DNA of 64,000 nucleotides. Source: Usnea hakonensis (taxonomy: Eukaryota; Ascomycota; Lecanoromycetes; Lecanorales; Parmeliaceae). How positions within the stretch are numbered: position 1 is the stretch's first letter; every line of letters starts with the position of its first letter. The notes beneath the pieces are model-generated. The model worked only from the letters and a program-made list of their open reading frames with translations. It was not told the origin of the DNA and made no database searches. Where the stretch lies: positions 205,310-269,309 of the forward strand of contig BLJB01000019.1 of NCBI GenBank assembly GCA_013423325.1. Direction: 5' to 3'. A program made the translations under genes and the position numbers. Below, piece by piece: positions 44,701 to 55,812 of this stretch.

Positions 44701-47700
44701 TAACCATAGCAGGCTCTAGATGCAGCCTATGTCATGTAAGCAGAATTGAACGGCCTATCACTTACGACTATTGTTGCCATACTTCTCACATAAAGGACTG
44801 TTGCTGATACTAGTAAAGAATTTGAATCGTCACGTCTCTGACAGAGGATTTTCGTATCCTGGTAGTTTGCAATCCAAGGTTCACTCGAAAACCCCAAAGC
44901 AAGGCGCCAAAATCGATGAAGTATACCTACAGTAATCGCCACAACTTAGTGACGAGTGGACCGCTTGACTTTGAACGCATGCCTGTCCAGCCGGAGTGCC
45001 GCTGAAAGATGTACACACGAGGAATACGCTGTGCATTCCTTTTTTTGTTCAGGACTTTCAGTCTTTTGTTCTTACGTATACACACGGCTGGATTGATTTT
45101 GCGTGATCCGCTTTGGGTCTTCGCTTGCGCAATTTTCGCATTAATATGATTGTTTCGAGCATCCACGCGGAGGATTGCCGTTTTCACCACTCATTACTGC
45201 ACCGTTGAACGTTGGCTAGCGCTTTTACAAATCGTTGGCAGATAATTGGATTCTTACCCATTTCGATAGGTATTCAACTTGTCTACCGGATAACACCTTC
45301 GTCGCTTTACAGACTCTCAGACCCTACCTGACTCGTTGATCCATGACCCTTCTCCCATCCTGACAACGTAAGCACTTTTTCCACGCCACGTCGCTCGACC
45401 AGGCAAACGGCCGTGGCAACCCACGTGGCACCAAGCCCCGAATCCGCCACAAATCCGAATGAGGGCATCTTGATGTAACGCAAGTGAAAGCCCTTCCATG
45501 AGCACAGTACTTTACCAGGCAGGCGGTAGAATAAGCATAATTAATCTTGGCGCACCCAGCCGCAAGGCCGCCTAACCTAGGTACTCTATAGCGAGCAAAA
45601 ACCCCTTTGACTATCAACCTCGCTCAAGGCCATCCCCCTCACCCTCATTTGATTTAGAAAGGCATCTTACTGTACTGTACACGCCAAGGGTCTCTCATTC
45701 AGTCGTCGGGCCAGCCTCCACACTTTCCAAATTTAAGCTCGATTTTGAAACCCCGCCTACCTACCCAACCCTCCCCCACCAGACCGAGCCTACCCCAACA
45801 CCCCCCAAAACAGCACCCCTAAAACAATCCCTTACTCGTGTAACCCATTCAAATCCATACACACCTCCCCATCTGAAAATCTGCTCCACACACACACCTA
45901 CCCCTTTTCTGTTCAATCCCTCTCCCCTCCCACGATTTGATAAAAGGGGCACAGGTGATACACGACTCTAATCATGCAAAGATACACTACACTACCTATT
46001 CAATGCAATTCGACGCGCAGACGCTAGCTTCGCGATTGGATTTTAAGTGAAGAGAAGAGGCAGGCAGGGGAGGGTGGAGGGGAGTGGTATTCCGAGGGCG
46101 ATGGGGGGGTTGGGTTGGGTTTTCTTGGGATCTGTGTAAGGCGCACTACTACATACATACAACAATGGGGCAACTTTTCCCTTGAGGGCCTGGGAGGGGT
46201 TCGTTCTTCGCAACCTCCCGCAATCAATCACCCACCAACAATTCCCTGTCCGCAACATCTATACATATCCCTTCTCATGAGATCCCAGAATAGGTAGAAG
46301 GAATAGGTAGAAGAAGCTTAGATATCTCTGCCTTCCCTTTTAAAAAACCCTCTTCTCCATCCTCTCTGAACCCCACAACACCCCAACCCTCGACCCATCA
46401 TCCCCCCCCTTCCCCGCGCCCCCTCTTCTCTACCCCAACCCAACGCAACACAACTCCCAACGCGCTCCAAATCTTACTCACTCCCCCCTTTCCTTCCCTT
46501 CCCTTTCCTTTCCTTTCCTCACCTTCCCTTCCCTTCCTTCCCCTTCCTCTCATTCCTCGAAAAATCGCACAGCACTTGCTTATCACATACATATCCATAT
46601 CCATATCCATATCCATATCCATATCCATAGCTATGAGAACAGGATCAGATGGGCAAGGTATATGAGTTGGAGGGGTCTTTAGGTTAAGGAGAGGGAGGGG
46701 AAGAAAAAAAGAAGCAGGAGTGCGATGCGTTACTGGTACAGATATGGGTAATAGACCGTAGGTTCTGCGCGGTGCTGATAAAGAATGGGGTTTGATGGGT
46801 GGGATGAAGTGTTTCTCAAATGTTATGCGCGGTGGCGCGGAGTATCTCATGCCATATTTCGATGTCTTTTTCTCTAGAGTGGATATAGGTTTGGGCTGTA
46901 GCTCCCAAATGAGGTATGATGATGGTGGGTGCGGATGATGAGAAGTGTCTTGCTGGGTGTGCGTGATGGATGTATATAGACAGTGTGTATGTGTATATAG
47001 AATCGTTGGAGACGTCCGTCCATGGTGATATGTAGATATCTGGTTCAGATACTGGAGGTTTGTTCAGTGGACGAACCATAGATATAGATATAGAGCAGGC
47101 CGAGAGATATCCAGAAAGATGTAGGAAATTTGCTTGTGAGCTGTTAGATTGTTGTGGATATACCCATCTCTATAACAAAAGGGTATTTCCAACAGCATAC
47201 CTGCAATCGAGGACAAAGAAATGGCATCTCGTACTTTACTTGATAGATATATATATAAAGAAAGGGGCAAACTTGATTTGCGGGAGAGAGAGAGAGAGAT
47301 GGCCTCCGATACGTTCTTTTCGTTCTCTCATGCCGTGCCGCTGGGTAGAATGGTTGAGGAGGAGAGATGAGATGAATTGAGATGAGATGGAGATGAGATG
47401 AGATGAATGGACGAAGTAAGCCGCATGGCCTCCCCGTCACCCCACCCCATCCACGACCCCTATTTCCACTGTCAGGCATAATACCATCTCACAAATCATC
47501 ATCATCACTACCCAACCAGCTCGCTCCCCCCCACAAATAACCATCACCATCAATTCCAGTGAAAGGTTCCCTACATCACGAATCCCGCGTTCATATATCG
47601 AAGGAACGTGAGAGAGAGAAGAAATCGGAGGAGGAATTCTACAAGCGCTATGCTCCACACATGAAGCTAGCTCTTCATCCCATGCCTCCTCTCCAGCACA

Positions 47701-47999
47701 AAATAAGTCTCATCTGTTCTATGCCAAGATTTCTCGTTCGTGGAGAATTGGTTTTCGGATACGAGACGATGCCAGTGCCAACACCTGTTGGACAGCGTGG
47801 ACAAGCGTGGGAGGTGCTGATTAATGTATCTTGTGACGGGGAATGGATATTGTCAGCACGAGGCCCGTGTTAAGAATTTTTGGTGGTTGAGATCAAGTGA
47901 CTGTGCTAGCTACTACCCAGCGTCTGAAAGAACCTCGCTATCTGCGCTATCATTCTCGATTAAGGATCTGGGAGGTAGAGGCCCAGTCTATCTTCTAAG
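44701..47999. other. Gene-free, microsatellite-rich spacer
   Basis: Normal composition to about 45600, then C/T-rich and purine-rich tracts. It contains an (ATATCC)n array at 46591-46629, GA repeats near 47282-47299 and a GATGA-type array near 47363-47405. Frames here encode repeats (for example an alternating Met-Asp run antisense to the ATATCC array) and are not genes. The last part is the 3' flank of the NLR gene. Confidence 0.45.
46591..46629 (+). repeat. (ATATCC)n hexanucleotide microsatellite
   Basis: Six perfect ATATCC units plus a partial one. Confidence 0.9.
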
Positions 48000-50900
48000 T
48001 CATACATAGGACACTGGGGCTCCTCCTGAGGGGGCGGCCAGCATATGACCGGTAGCGAACAAAGCTGAATGCACAAATTGGGATCCGATATCCTGAATCT
48101 CGAACCGCGTCTTGATGCCATTATAAAGCAATGCACGGATGACTTCCCGGTCTTGTCTGAAGCACGCGAAGCCCAGAAGGCCGGGATCAGGGCTCGCTCC
48201 GTATTCAAGTAACAGACGGACGAAACGAGCGCTCTTATAACGAACGCAGAATTCGAGAATCGGCACATGATCTTGCAATGTGGATCCACTGGGTGAAAAT
48301 CTGATTTTAGATTTAGCAGGGGCTCCCTCCCGAAGTAAGGTCGTTGCAATCAGCAGCTGTGTTTCTTCATCTCGATTGCTGGATGCCGACTCGACCAGCA
48401 GTGCAGCTAGAAGAGGAGATACAGGGGCAAAAGAATCAACCTTATATGCACGAATAGGCCTCCCAGCAGCGTCACCCATGTGACATTTATACCACGAAGA
48501 GAGCTGGTCGACAGTACAGCCTTTGGCAAGAAGGAGCCTTATCATCTGGCAAACGTCGACGTTTCTGGAACTTGAGATGATATCTGGTCCAGCAGCTGCT
48601 ATATGAAGAAGGTCTAAGCCAATTTTCTCAGGACTCTCGTCAGGGAAATGGCTAAGTGGGTTATTGACCGCAATAACATTCAAGAGATTTGCAGCTACAG
48701 CTAGGCTTAGCATTGTATCTTCATTTTTGCTGGGGAAGTTTTTAGGGAGAGAATGGAAATTTATCAACGCTGCGAAGAACTGTCCTTGACGTCCGCGAAG
48801 CCACCACTCGACGTCGAATTCGCCCCCAACATCGAACACTTGCCTCAGCAAAGAGTATACTTTCGGAGTCTTGTTTGAGGGCTTACCGGACTCAGAGTCC
48901 GACACCATGTCGTCCACTTGCTTGGCGTATTCAAACAAATCCTTCTTTATGCAGCAAACCCAGCTTTCCTTGGACTCTGCGCATGCTCTCAGAAGAAACA
49001 CATGACCATTCTCTTCCAGCGCATTTGGGAGCACCTCGCGAAGCCCAAGATCGTGCTGAAAGCCATTTACATACTCCTTGACAGTTTGATGAATAAATTG
49101 TACAACGCGCTCTGGCTCTTCAGCTTCAGCGCCTTCCGGAGGGGGAATTGAGACGATCTCCAGCAAACCACCGCAACGGCTCGCTAGTCGGCGGGCTGGC
49201 GATGATATGGAATCTTTCAGGTTGAGCTCCCCCAGCCGGGGCGGTTGAGGACGGGAAGACTCGAGTAGCTCTCTACAATTAAAGTCCACGCTGCCCATGA
49301 AGCTTGCTAATGGGAGTGGGACCAAAGTGCAGAGAGTAATTTGCAACATTATGTAGGCTTCAGTAGCGTAGTCTGGCTCTATCCGCTTTAAGGTGTGGGC
49401 GTAGAGATCTCTCAACTCTTGTGGCAAATCTCTCGCTATAATTTCCAGCGTTGTTAACGGAGTTCCATCACGGATTCCCTTGACCAACAGGTCCACTACA
49501 AGTCTGACCCATATAAAGACCCCTAGAGCCCTTTCAGTCACAAGCCCGATGACAGCGTTCAGACTTTCTTTCTCAGCTGACTCCAAAATTCGAGATTCAA
49601 GCCTTAGCCTAGAGGTTACGTAATGAAAGATGTCCAGTTTGGTGTAGTCGTGAATCGCAAAACCTGGGCAACTGCCGAAGTGCTCTTCGAAGATAGTCCA
49701 GGATCGGCTAGCCAAGCACATCTTGATACCAACATAATCGTTATCAGCCTTTTTAATCAACTTTTCAAGAAGGGAAGCCAATTTTTCGTTATCACCAGAA
49801 TGCTCGTCCAAAGCATCTACCAGAAAAAGTATCCGCACACGAACTTCGCGCTGTGCAACGATGGATATCAGAGCCGATTGGAGATGTTCAGAATCCCACT
49901 CTGGCCTTCTTCTCCTTTGCGTCTGCGCGAGATCGGTAAATAATGGCATAACGCAATTGATAAGGGCAGGAACTTGGCCTAAAATAGAATACAGGATCTG
50001 TTGCAACATGCCAGTCAGCGTCCTCTGTATTTGCGATCCTCGATCATGGAAAAAGAAAGCCGCAACTGTCCAGATGAGTTCATCGATTCTGCTCTGTGAG
50101 CTTCGAGCATCTGGGTCCATTCTCAAGGTCCCTTTAGTCTGGAGCTTGACATTCTCCTCAGTCCCAGAGCTCAGAAATTCTGACAGTCTTGGTTCATGCA
50201 TTGCAAATTTCATCAAAGTCGATTTGCCAGATCCTGGCTTCCCTTGAACCCAATAAATTGGGCTCTCGCCTAATTTCGTATTTCGCAGCCAATCGGCGAA
50301 GGTGACAGTTGTAGGATCGAAGAGCCAGTGAAAGGTTCTCTCGTGTGCTGTTTGTACCTCACTCATGCGAGCTCTTGTTGCCAGATCATTCAGGCTGTTC
50401 AGACATTCTGTCAATTGACATCAACAGACTGTCGTTAATGACGCCTCTGGGACGTACCGATATGATCTTGAACTAAAAGGGTCACTGTATCCTCGTCAAA
50501 CTTTGAATATTTAATTACAATGGTGGTTCACGCACCGTCTTCTCTGATCTTCTCCAGCCACCTTCGTATTTGGGCACTAACTCGCCTGAATCCTATGTCC
50601 GAGGCCCTCGGAAACTTCGTCATATTACTATGATTTGCCGGAATGCTCCCAACCTCTTCTTTCCCGTCACCGATCTTAGCTGAATCGGCATCAACGACCT
50701 ACTATATAGTAAGGAACCGTTCTAGATTCTGAGTTTAGAAAACGACTGCCATATATATGTACATGTTGTACCCAGTTTCTCTTCGAAATAGTACGGCTTA
50801 AAGTTTAGCAAGAGTGACGGCATAAACTTACCATTGTGTTGAAAATCCAGAACTTCCTCGTTTCTTGCTCCTCTCGAAAAGAATACACAGCAATATCGTG

Positions 50901-51630
50901 CTTGAGTAGGGTTTGACTGAAACTGTCACCAATTCTATCTAGGATTTCTGAATTCCTCTCTAATGCTTGTAGGAGCCTGAGATTCGGGCGGTTGGTAGCG
51001 ATTACAGTACAATTCCACGCAATCTTTCCCAATGAAGCAGTCTTGGAGCCGCGATGAGGAGTGCCCAAGAAACAAATGCCCAACGTTGCAGGGGCTATAG
51101 CCTTAAGACGAGTTCCGACTGTCGAGACGGATTGATTGATAGCATCTTTGACAATGAGACCTCCAAGGCTGTGGACCACAAATATCAGGGGTATTGATTG
51201 TTCAGCGGGCGTGTCGCGTAGGTCCGCCAAGTCGGAAAGAAGGTTTTCAGCATGTTGGTGAATAGTGTTTTGTGAAGTAGAGGAAAAGAAGCCGCCAACA
51301 TCAGCATCATAGCCAAATGTGAGAATCTTTGCATCAGGTATTATAGCGGGCAGGAGAGTCTTTGGCCAAAACACTCCATCCTCGTGGGCTAAATGCTCGG
51401 TGCTCTCCCCTCCTGGGTGATCTTGTGGCCTTTCTCCCCCTGTCTTCTCCCCCGGCGTAGCTGTGGCTGTCCATGTCTTTCTAGGGTGTCCGAACAGCCC
51501 ATGCACAAAGACGACACTTTCACCAAGTCAGCTGCAAGTCTTCACCACTGATAGGATGTCGAGCTTACTGTGCGACTGGTTTCTTGTCCTGAGGAGAATA
51601 GAGTTCGCTGAGCCCGTACCGGCTCTCCAT
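48000..51630 (-). CDS. NLR: alpha/beta-hydrolase (SesB-like) - NACHT - C-terminal helical region
   Basis: Exons 51569-51630, 50832-51516, 50536-50698, a 15-bp microexon 50458-50472, and 48000-50407 give 1110 residues; every junction keeps frame. Start ATG 51630 (MESRYGLSELYSP), typical of this class. The N-terminal hydrolase has VVFVHGLFGHPRKTW, the nucleophile elbow VVHSLGGLIVK (Ser about 137), FLGTPHRGS, and SIPANHSNMTKF with a candidate catalytic His (about 272) encoded in the small exon 3. The NACHT domain has Walker A GKPGSGKST (about 364-372), Walker B RILFLVDALDE (Asp about 506) and a following helical module. The C-terminal 450 residues show only degenerate ankyrin-like helices (FVRLLLEYGASPDPGLL). 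Expected to be a cytosolic immune or incompatibility receptor whose hydrolase acts after oligomerisation (family knowledge); the trigger is unknown. Confidence 0.88.
50458..50472 (-). other. 15-nt microexon of the NLR gene
   Basis: Predicted exon of 15 nt (codes for V-Q-D-H-I with split codons on both sides) between a 63-bp and a 50-bp intron. Without it the hydrolase-linker exon and the NACHT exon are out of phase; with it the linker reads EDVQDHIECLNSLNDLA. Confidence 0.65.
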
Positions 51631-52130
51631 AGCCCGCCCTTAGTCACTCGGCGACTGAGAGTAGAGGCTAGTATCTATACTAGCTAACAGATGACGTCTC
51701 GCTCCAGATTGAAATGGCGAATTCAGTATGATATGATTGAAAGCTGATCTACGTTGAGGGTGTCTGAGGCCAGCCGCTTCCAGCAGAGTGAGGCTGTAGA
51801 TAGCGCCTCTTAAATACAACACCAACTCTAGGCCCGAAAGGGCAGGCGCATCCTGCTACGAGGGCGATATAAGACGTCTCATTCGAATGTGGCTACAACA
51901 TACGGCCAATTCATATACTGTCGGGAGAATGTTGAAATGGATCTTGGACCGTGGTAAACATTGCAACAGGGTTGCTCTATCTCCTTGCCCTAAAATCCTT
52001 GCGCACCGAAACGCCAAAGCCGTAGAGAAGGAGCTTCAAAGTTGACAGCCTGTGCAGCATCCTAGAATAACATATCGCCACTTTTAGAGCGCAGAGACCA
52101 AGCCATAAGTCTTCAATATCTCCATCGCCA
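51631..52130. other. NLR promoter and 3' flank of the secreted-protein gene
   Basis: 500 bp without a gene; ordinary composition. No known site recognised. Confidence 0.45.
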
Positions 52131-52836
52131 TCAGCCTCCAAACGTGACGATTTCGATCTCGCCATCTGCGCAGGTAGTCTCGTCGATTACGTCGCCCATG
52201 CTCACCAAGCCACCTATTCCAAAAATGCATCAGCAGTCGCATAACTCTCCTCTTTCCCAACATGGTATATGAGTCGAACGTACCTTCCTTACACAAGAAG
52301 AACCCTCTTTCACCCTGACACTTGAGGTTGCCAACCGGACTGCAATTCCCTCCACGGGCCTTGACAATCCGCCTACCCTCACATGACGTGCCCTTCGCGA
52401 CAGTACCCATGAATACATACCTACTGATACTTCCTACCGCTGAAGCACAGATGGAGAAAGAGGTTTTGCTGTTACAATACAGTTCACCCGGGGAACATGG
52501 CCGTGGCTGCCGCGGCAGACTCAGATTCCCAGGTCCGTCCGTCATTGTGGCGTTGGATGGTATTGAGGGTCGAGCAGCAAGCGAAGTCGGTTGCAATTTC
52601 GTGGTAGGATAGGAGAGGGTGTATGAGAGGGATATGTTCGCTGATGCATTGTGGTATGCAGTGTACATGCCCAGTTTATCGCTGCCAGAGCCATATGGAG
52701 AGCCGGTGGGGTGGTAGTGGGTTACAGTCGATAAGAGAGGGACTGGAATGACGGTAATGGTTGAATAGCGCGTTTGAGGCGCCGCGTGGGCTGAGGATAA
52801 TAGGAAAAGACTGGGGAGGACCGTGGACAGCTTCAT
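52131..52836 (-). CDS. Small secreted protein with two tandem four-cysteine modules (CBM19-like)
   Basis: Exons 52284-52836 and 52131-52213 (70-bp intron) give 211 residues. The ATG at 52836 starts a clear signal peptide (MKLSTVLPSLFLLSSAHA, cleavage near residue 18-20); the frame upstream lacks this and is leader. Residues 20-105 are Ser/Thr/Pro-rich with several N-glycosylation sequons (N63, N67, N95, N104). Then come two modules of equal design, C114-C121-C130-C152 and C165-C173-C182-C199. Each shows C-S-P, a middle F-x-x-C, G-x-V and T-x-C near the end, as in chitin-binding CBM19-type domains. The second module is completed only by the spliced last exon (GLVSMGDVIDETTCADG). Likely a cell-wall or secreted binding protein. 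It is located between two NLR genes. Confidence 0.8.
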
Positions 52837-53388
52837 GGTTACGGCTCTTGGGCTGGAGCGAATGACTTTCCGGGGAGGGGAGGGCTCTAAAAAAAGAGAG
52901 ATGAAAGATCCGATGATGCAGGTGGGTGTTTGGAATAATGTAAACAACATGGGATTGGCGCGTTGGCTGGAATGTGGCCGAGTTGACATGCGATCTGAAA
53001 TGAACGCCGACAACCGGAACGAAGTAAGCATTTAGTCTTTCATGGGTTTCCGTTTTTCCTCCCACCGCTACAATCGTTCGAAGGGACCCTTCGGACTCTG
53101 CACCATTGGGGATATTGGTGCGACTACAATGTTCTCCAATCTCCCCTTGGGCCGTGCGAGATTCCCCAAGCTTGCTGGTTGAAAATGAGTCAATTCAGAG
53201 GCTTTGTGTGAAAGTGAAGCACTTAAGACATTTTTTTGTCAGAGAGTAGCTAAGTAGGAGTTTAACATATACATATGTATGAGATGCTCAATCTGACTTA
53301 TCGATATAGTGCAACCTGTCCTCTCCCACCATTCCTTCAACGTCATCTGTTTCCCGAACCGCCGTTTCGCCGCCAGCCTCAGCCAGTG
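52837..53388. other. Spacer between secreted-protein gene and hydrolase gene
   Basis: 552 bp holding the promoter of the secreted-protein gene and the 3' flank of the hydrolase gene. A palindromic GAAGGGACCCTTC lies near 53078-53090. No gene seen. Confidence 0.4.
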
Positions 53389-54297
53389 CTATACTTGATT
53401 CTTACTATGTTTACCAAGCCAAAGCCCCACCTCAAGAGCAAGACTACCCGGCTGATCATACTGTACCAAATGCCCCGCCTCATCAATAACGACCAACTGC
53501 TCCGCATTCAACGCCTCCTTCAACCTACAAGCCGTATCGACCGGTATCCAAGCATCGTCTCGCCCCCAAATAATGGTCGTCGGCAGCAAACCCCCAACAC
53601 GAGCATACTCATTCTCCAGGACACCCGTGTCCCGATTATGAGCCTGGACCATTTCCTTCAAAAACTTCTCAGATCCTTGCGTCCCACCTTCCAGCCAAGG
53701 AGCGCATAGCATATCCTCGATTTCGATGGGCAATCGCTTGAACGTTGCATTCTTCACATAAGCTCTCACGAAACCTTCAACCAGATGTGGCGGGATCGCC
53801 TTAAAGACAGCCTCGTTCTCAGCGACGAGTTTGAAAAACGGCAAGCCAAAGGGCCCAATAGCCACCACGTCAATGAGACACAGACTCGCAAATGTCATAC
53901 TATGCTCCAGAAGCAGGCGTAAGGAGACCAGGCCAGCGTTGTCGTGAGCAACTACGTGAGGTGGACTTGCCAAATCCCAATGCCTGAACAGAGCAGCGCT
54001 CGCTTCCGCACGAAGCACAAGCGATCCATCGAGGTCAATTCTGTCTTGTTCGGCTCCATCCACCAAGCGGCGCGGTGGGGGTGAAATGCCAAAACCGGGG
54101 TGGTCGTAGAGATAGATATTATAGCGAGTGGAAAGACTGGAGGCCAGATTCTGCCATACAACACTGCTCCATGGCGTGCCGTGTATGAAGATGAGAGGTG
54201 GTGATGTAGTCTTGCCGATGCGCGTCCATTGAATGCGGTATTCGTGAGTGGGGCTTTTATGAATGAATGTCTGGTCCAAGCTGTACCCGTGCGCCAT
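53389..54297 (-). CDS. Alpha/beta-hydrolase with Asp nucleophile (haloalkane dehalogenase/epoxide hydrolase-like)
   Basis: Intronless, 302 residues, ATG at 54297. The fold signature is clear: FIHGTPWSSVVW (oxyanion-hole HGTP, residues 39-42), YDHPGFGIS, a nucleophile elbow VVAHDNAGLVSLRLLLEH in which the nucleophile is Asp119 rather than Ser, a helical lid, IIWGRDDAWIPVDTACRL and a final DEAGHLVQYDQP with the catalytic His near 280. Asp at this position is typical of haloalkane dehalogenases, fluoroacetate dehalogenases and epoxide hydrolases; the residue after Asp is Asn rather than the Trp of classical dehalogenases. Likely a soluble detoxification or secondary-metabolism enzyme; substrate unknown. 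It lies between the secreted protein and the ankyrin NLR. Confidence 0.85.
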   Translation of the reverse strand: MAHGYSLDQTFIHKSPTHEYRIQWTRIGKTTSPPLIFIHGTPWSSVVWQNLASSLSTRYNIYLYDHPGFGISPPPRRLVDGAEQDRIDLDGSLVLRAEASAALFRHWDLASPPHVVAHDNAGLVSLRLLLEHSMTFASLCLIDVVAIGPFGLPFFKLVAENEAVFKAIPPHLVEGFVRAYVKNATFKRLPIEIEDMLCAPWLEGGTQGSEKFLKEMVQAHNRDTGVLENEYARVGGLLPTTIIWGRDDAWIPVDTACRLKEALNAEQLVVIDEAGHLVQYDQPGSLALEVGLWLGKHSKNQV

Positions 54298-55812
54298 GAG
54301 TGCGAATTGATATTGTTAACAGCGCGATGAATGGCAGACAGACTCACATCACTTACAACAGATCAGATATTGGTGGCTTTGACTGAGTAATATTCACGTG
54401 CTGTCACCCCACTAGGTGGGGCAACGGAACCAGAAGACCTAGTGGTGTTGGCGCTGAATATCTAGGTTCTGTAGGGTTAGGTAAGTAGGGATGCCCCAAG
54501 GCCTCGGAGCTGCCTCCGATGGTCCAACACCACCCTAATCGTCCCCCCCGGCTAGGCTCGTAGTTCCAGGGCCAATAACGCACTCTACAGAGGTACCTTA
54601 CTTCACCTCAGGTGTAAATTAGACCTACAATTACCTCCATTAAATTCCCCCCTCATACTTCAACGTTATAGAAACGTGACTACTCCGTATACTTCCTATC
54701 CCCTGTACGCTAATCATCCGGCCAGTACTGCCATGCATTCTTCAATGATACTTCAATACGTCTATTCCGCCTCAGTAATAGCCAACTGCACCTTCGCAAG
54801 TTCTCTTACAGAATATGTTAATCTTGGTCGGAGTCTTTACAGACTCTCACATAACAGAATCATCGTTTACGGCTTAGATGCTCATTGCTCAGCGGGAAGG
54901 TATAGAGTGATATAAAGATGGAGGTTGGTTGCTTGTTGATATAAGTGTCTGAAACGCTTCACAAAATGTAAGGAAAACACATACACGAAACATGACTTGC
55001 AAATGAGCGATCTAGCACGCGCTGTATCTGCTGCCTCCCGAGAGGACGAGAGATGAATAGTGAAAGTATTCAAAGCAGAAGCCTGCGCTTTCGTAGAAAG
55101 ATGAGTCTCCCACATCATCCATCACCATCTTCCCCTCCCTCCCAAATATCCAAGTGGCACAAAACGCCAGCTCTACAGAAAAACGCCCCCCTGTAAAAGG
55201 GACGGACGTGTATCGTTTCCTTCTTCTCTCAGAAAGACAGTAACCGAGATACTAGAACACTCCTGTCCCAAAAAAGTATCGAGAACCAAGAAAGCTGCAA
55301 GCGAAACACCATAGCCGTCACGCCGAGGAGACGAGAAGGTAGTATGGAGGATGTTCAGGGGACTTGGGAAGGGGTACTGCGAGAGGGCGAGGAGTAGGGC
55401 TGGTTCGGGGTGGTGAGTGGATGTTGAGGGTGAGACGGTATTTGGTTCCGCTTGGATAGAATGGGTTCTTGAGAGCCTGAAAGCTTTTCTGCAGTCTTTT
55501 CCCTGCAGGAGGGGTGTTGTGGATGATTATTTATATGGTTAGATGTTTAGGCACCGTATCAAGATACCATTCACGGTTGATACTTCCCCTGTTCGAGATA
55601 GGCGACGGTTTTAGAGCAGTGATATCGCTAGCTTCATCGACACAGTTGTGAATCAGATCACACGTGCATATGGTGTTGAAAAAGGAGAGATAGTGGCATG
55701 AAGTACTGAAGGGAAGAAGAGCTTTGCAATAACAAGTCATCCATCTATATTGAAGGCTGTTCGGTGCCGGTCTAGTTACAATAATCTGCAAATGGCGATC
55801 GGACAGAATAGG
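54298..55812. other. 1.5-kb spacer
   Basis: Promoter of the hydrolase gene and 3' flank of the ankyrin NLR gene. Contains one TACTCCGTA 9-mer (54681-54689). The frame at 55531-55791 has no domain and probably lies in the NLR 3' untranslated region. No further gene seen. Confidence 0.45.

Noticed and set aside
46398..46850. 150-codon minus-strand frame with a Met-Asp repeat
   Set aside because: Translation of the ATATCC microsatellite and flanking C-rich DNA; no domain.
50805..51506. Stand-alone lipase-like gene separate from the NACHT frame
   Set aside because: The frames join through small exons with canonical GT..AG borders and give the known hydrolase-linker-NACHT order.
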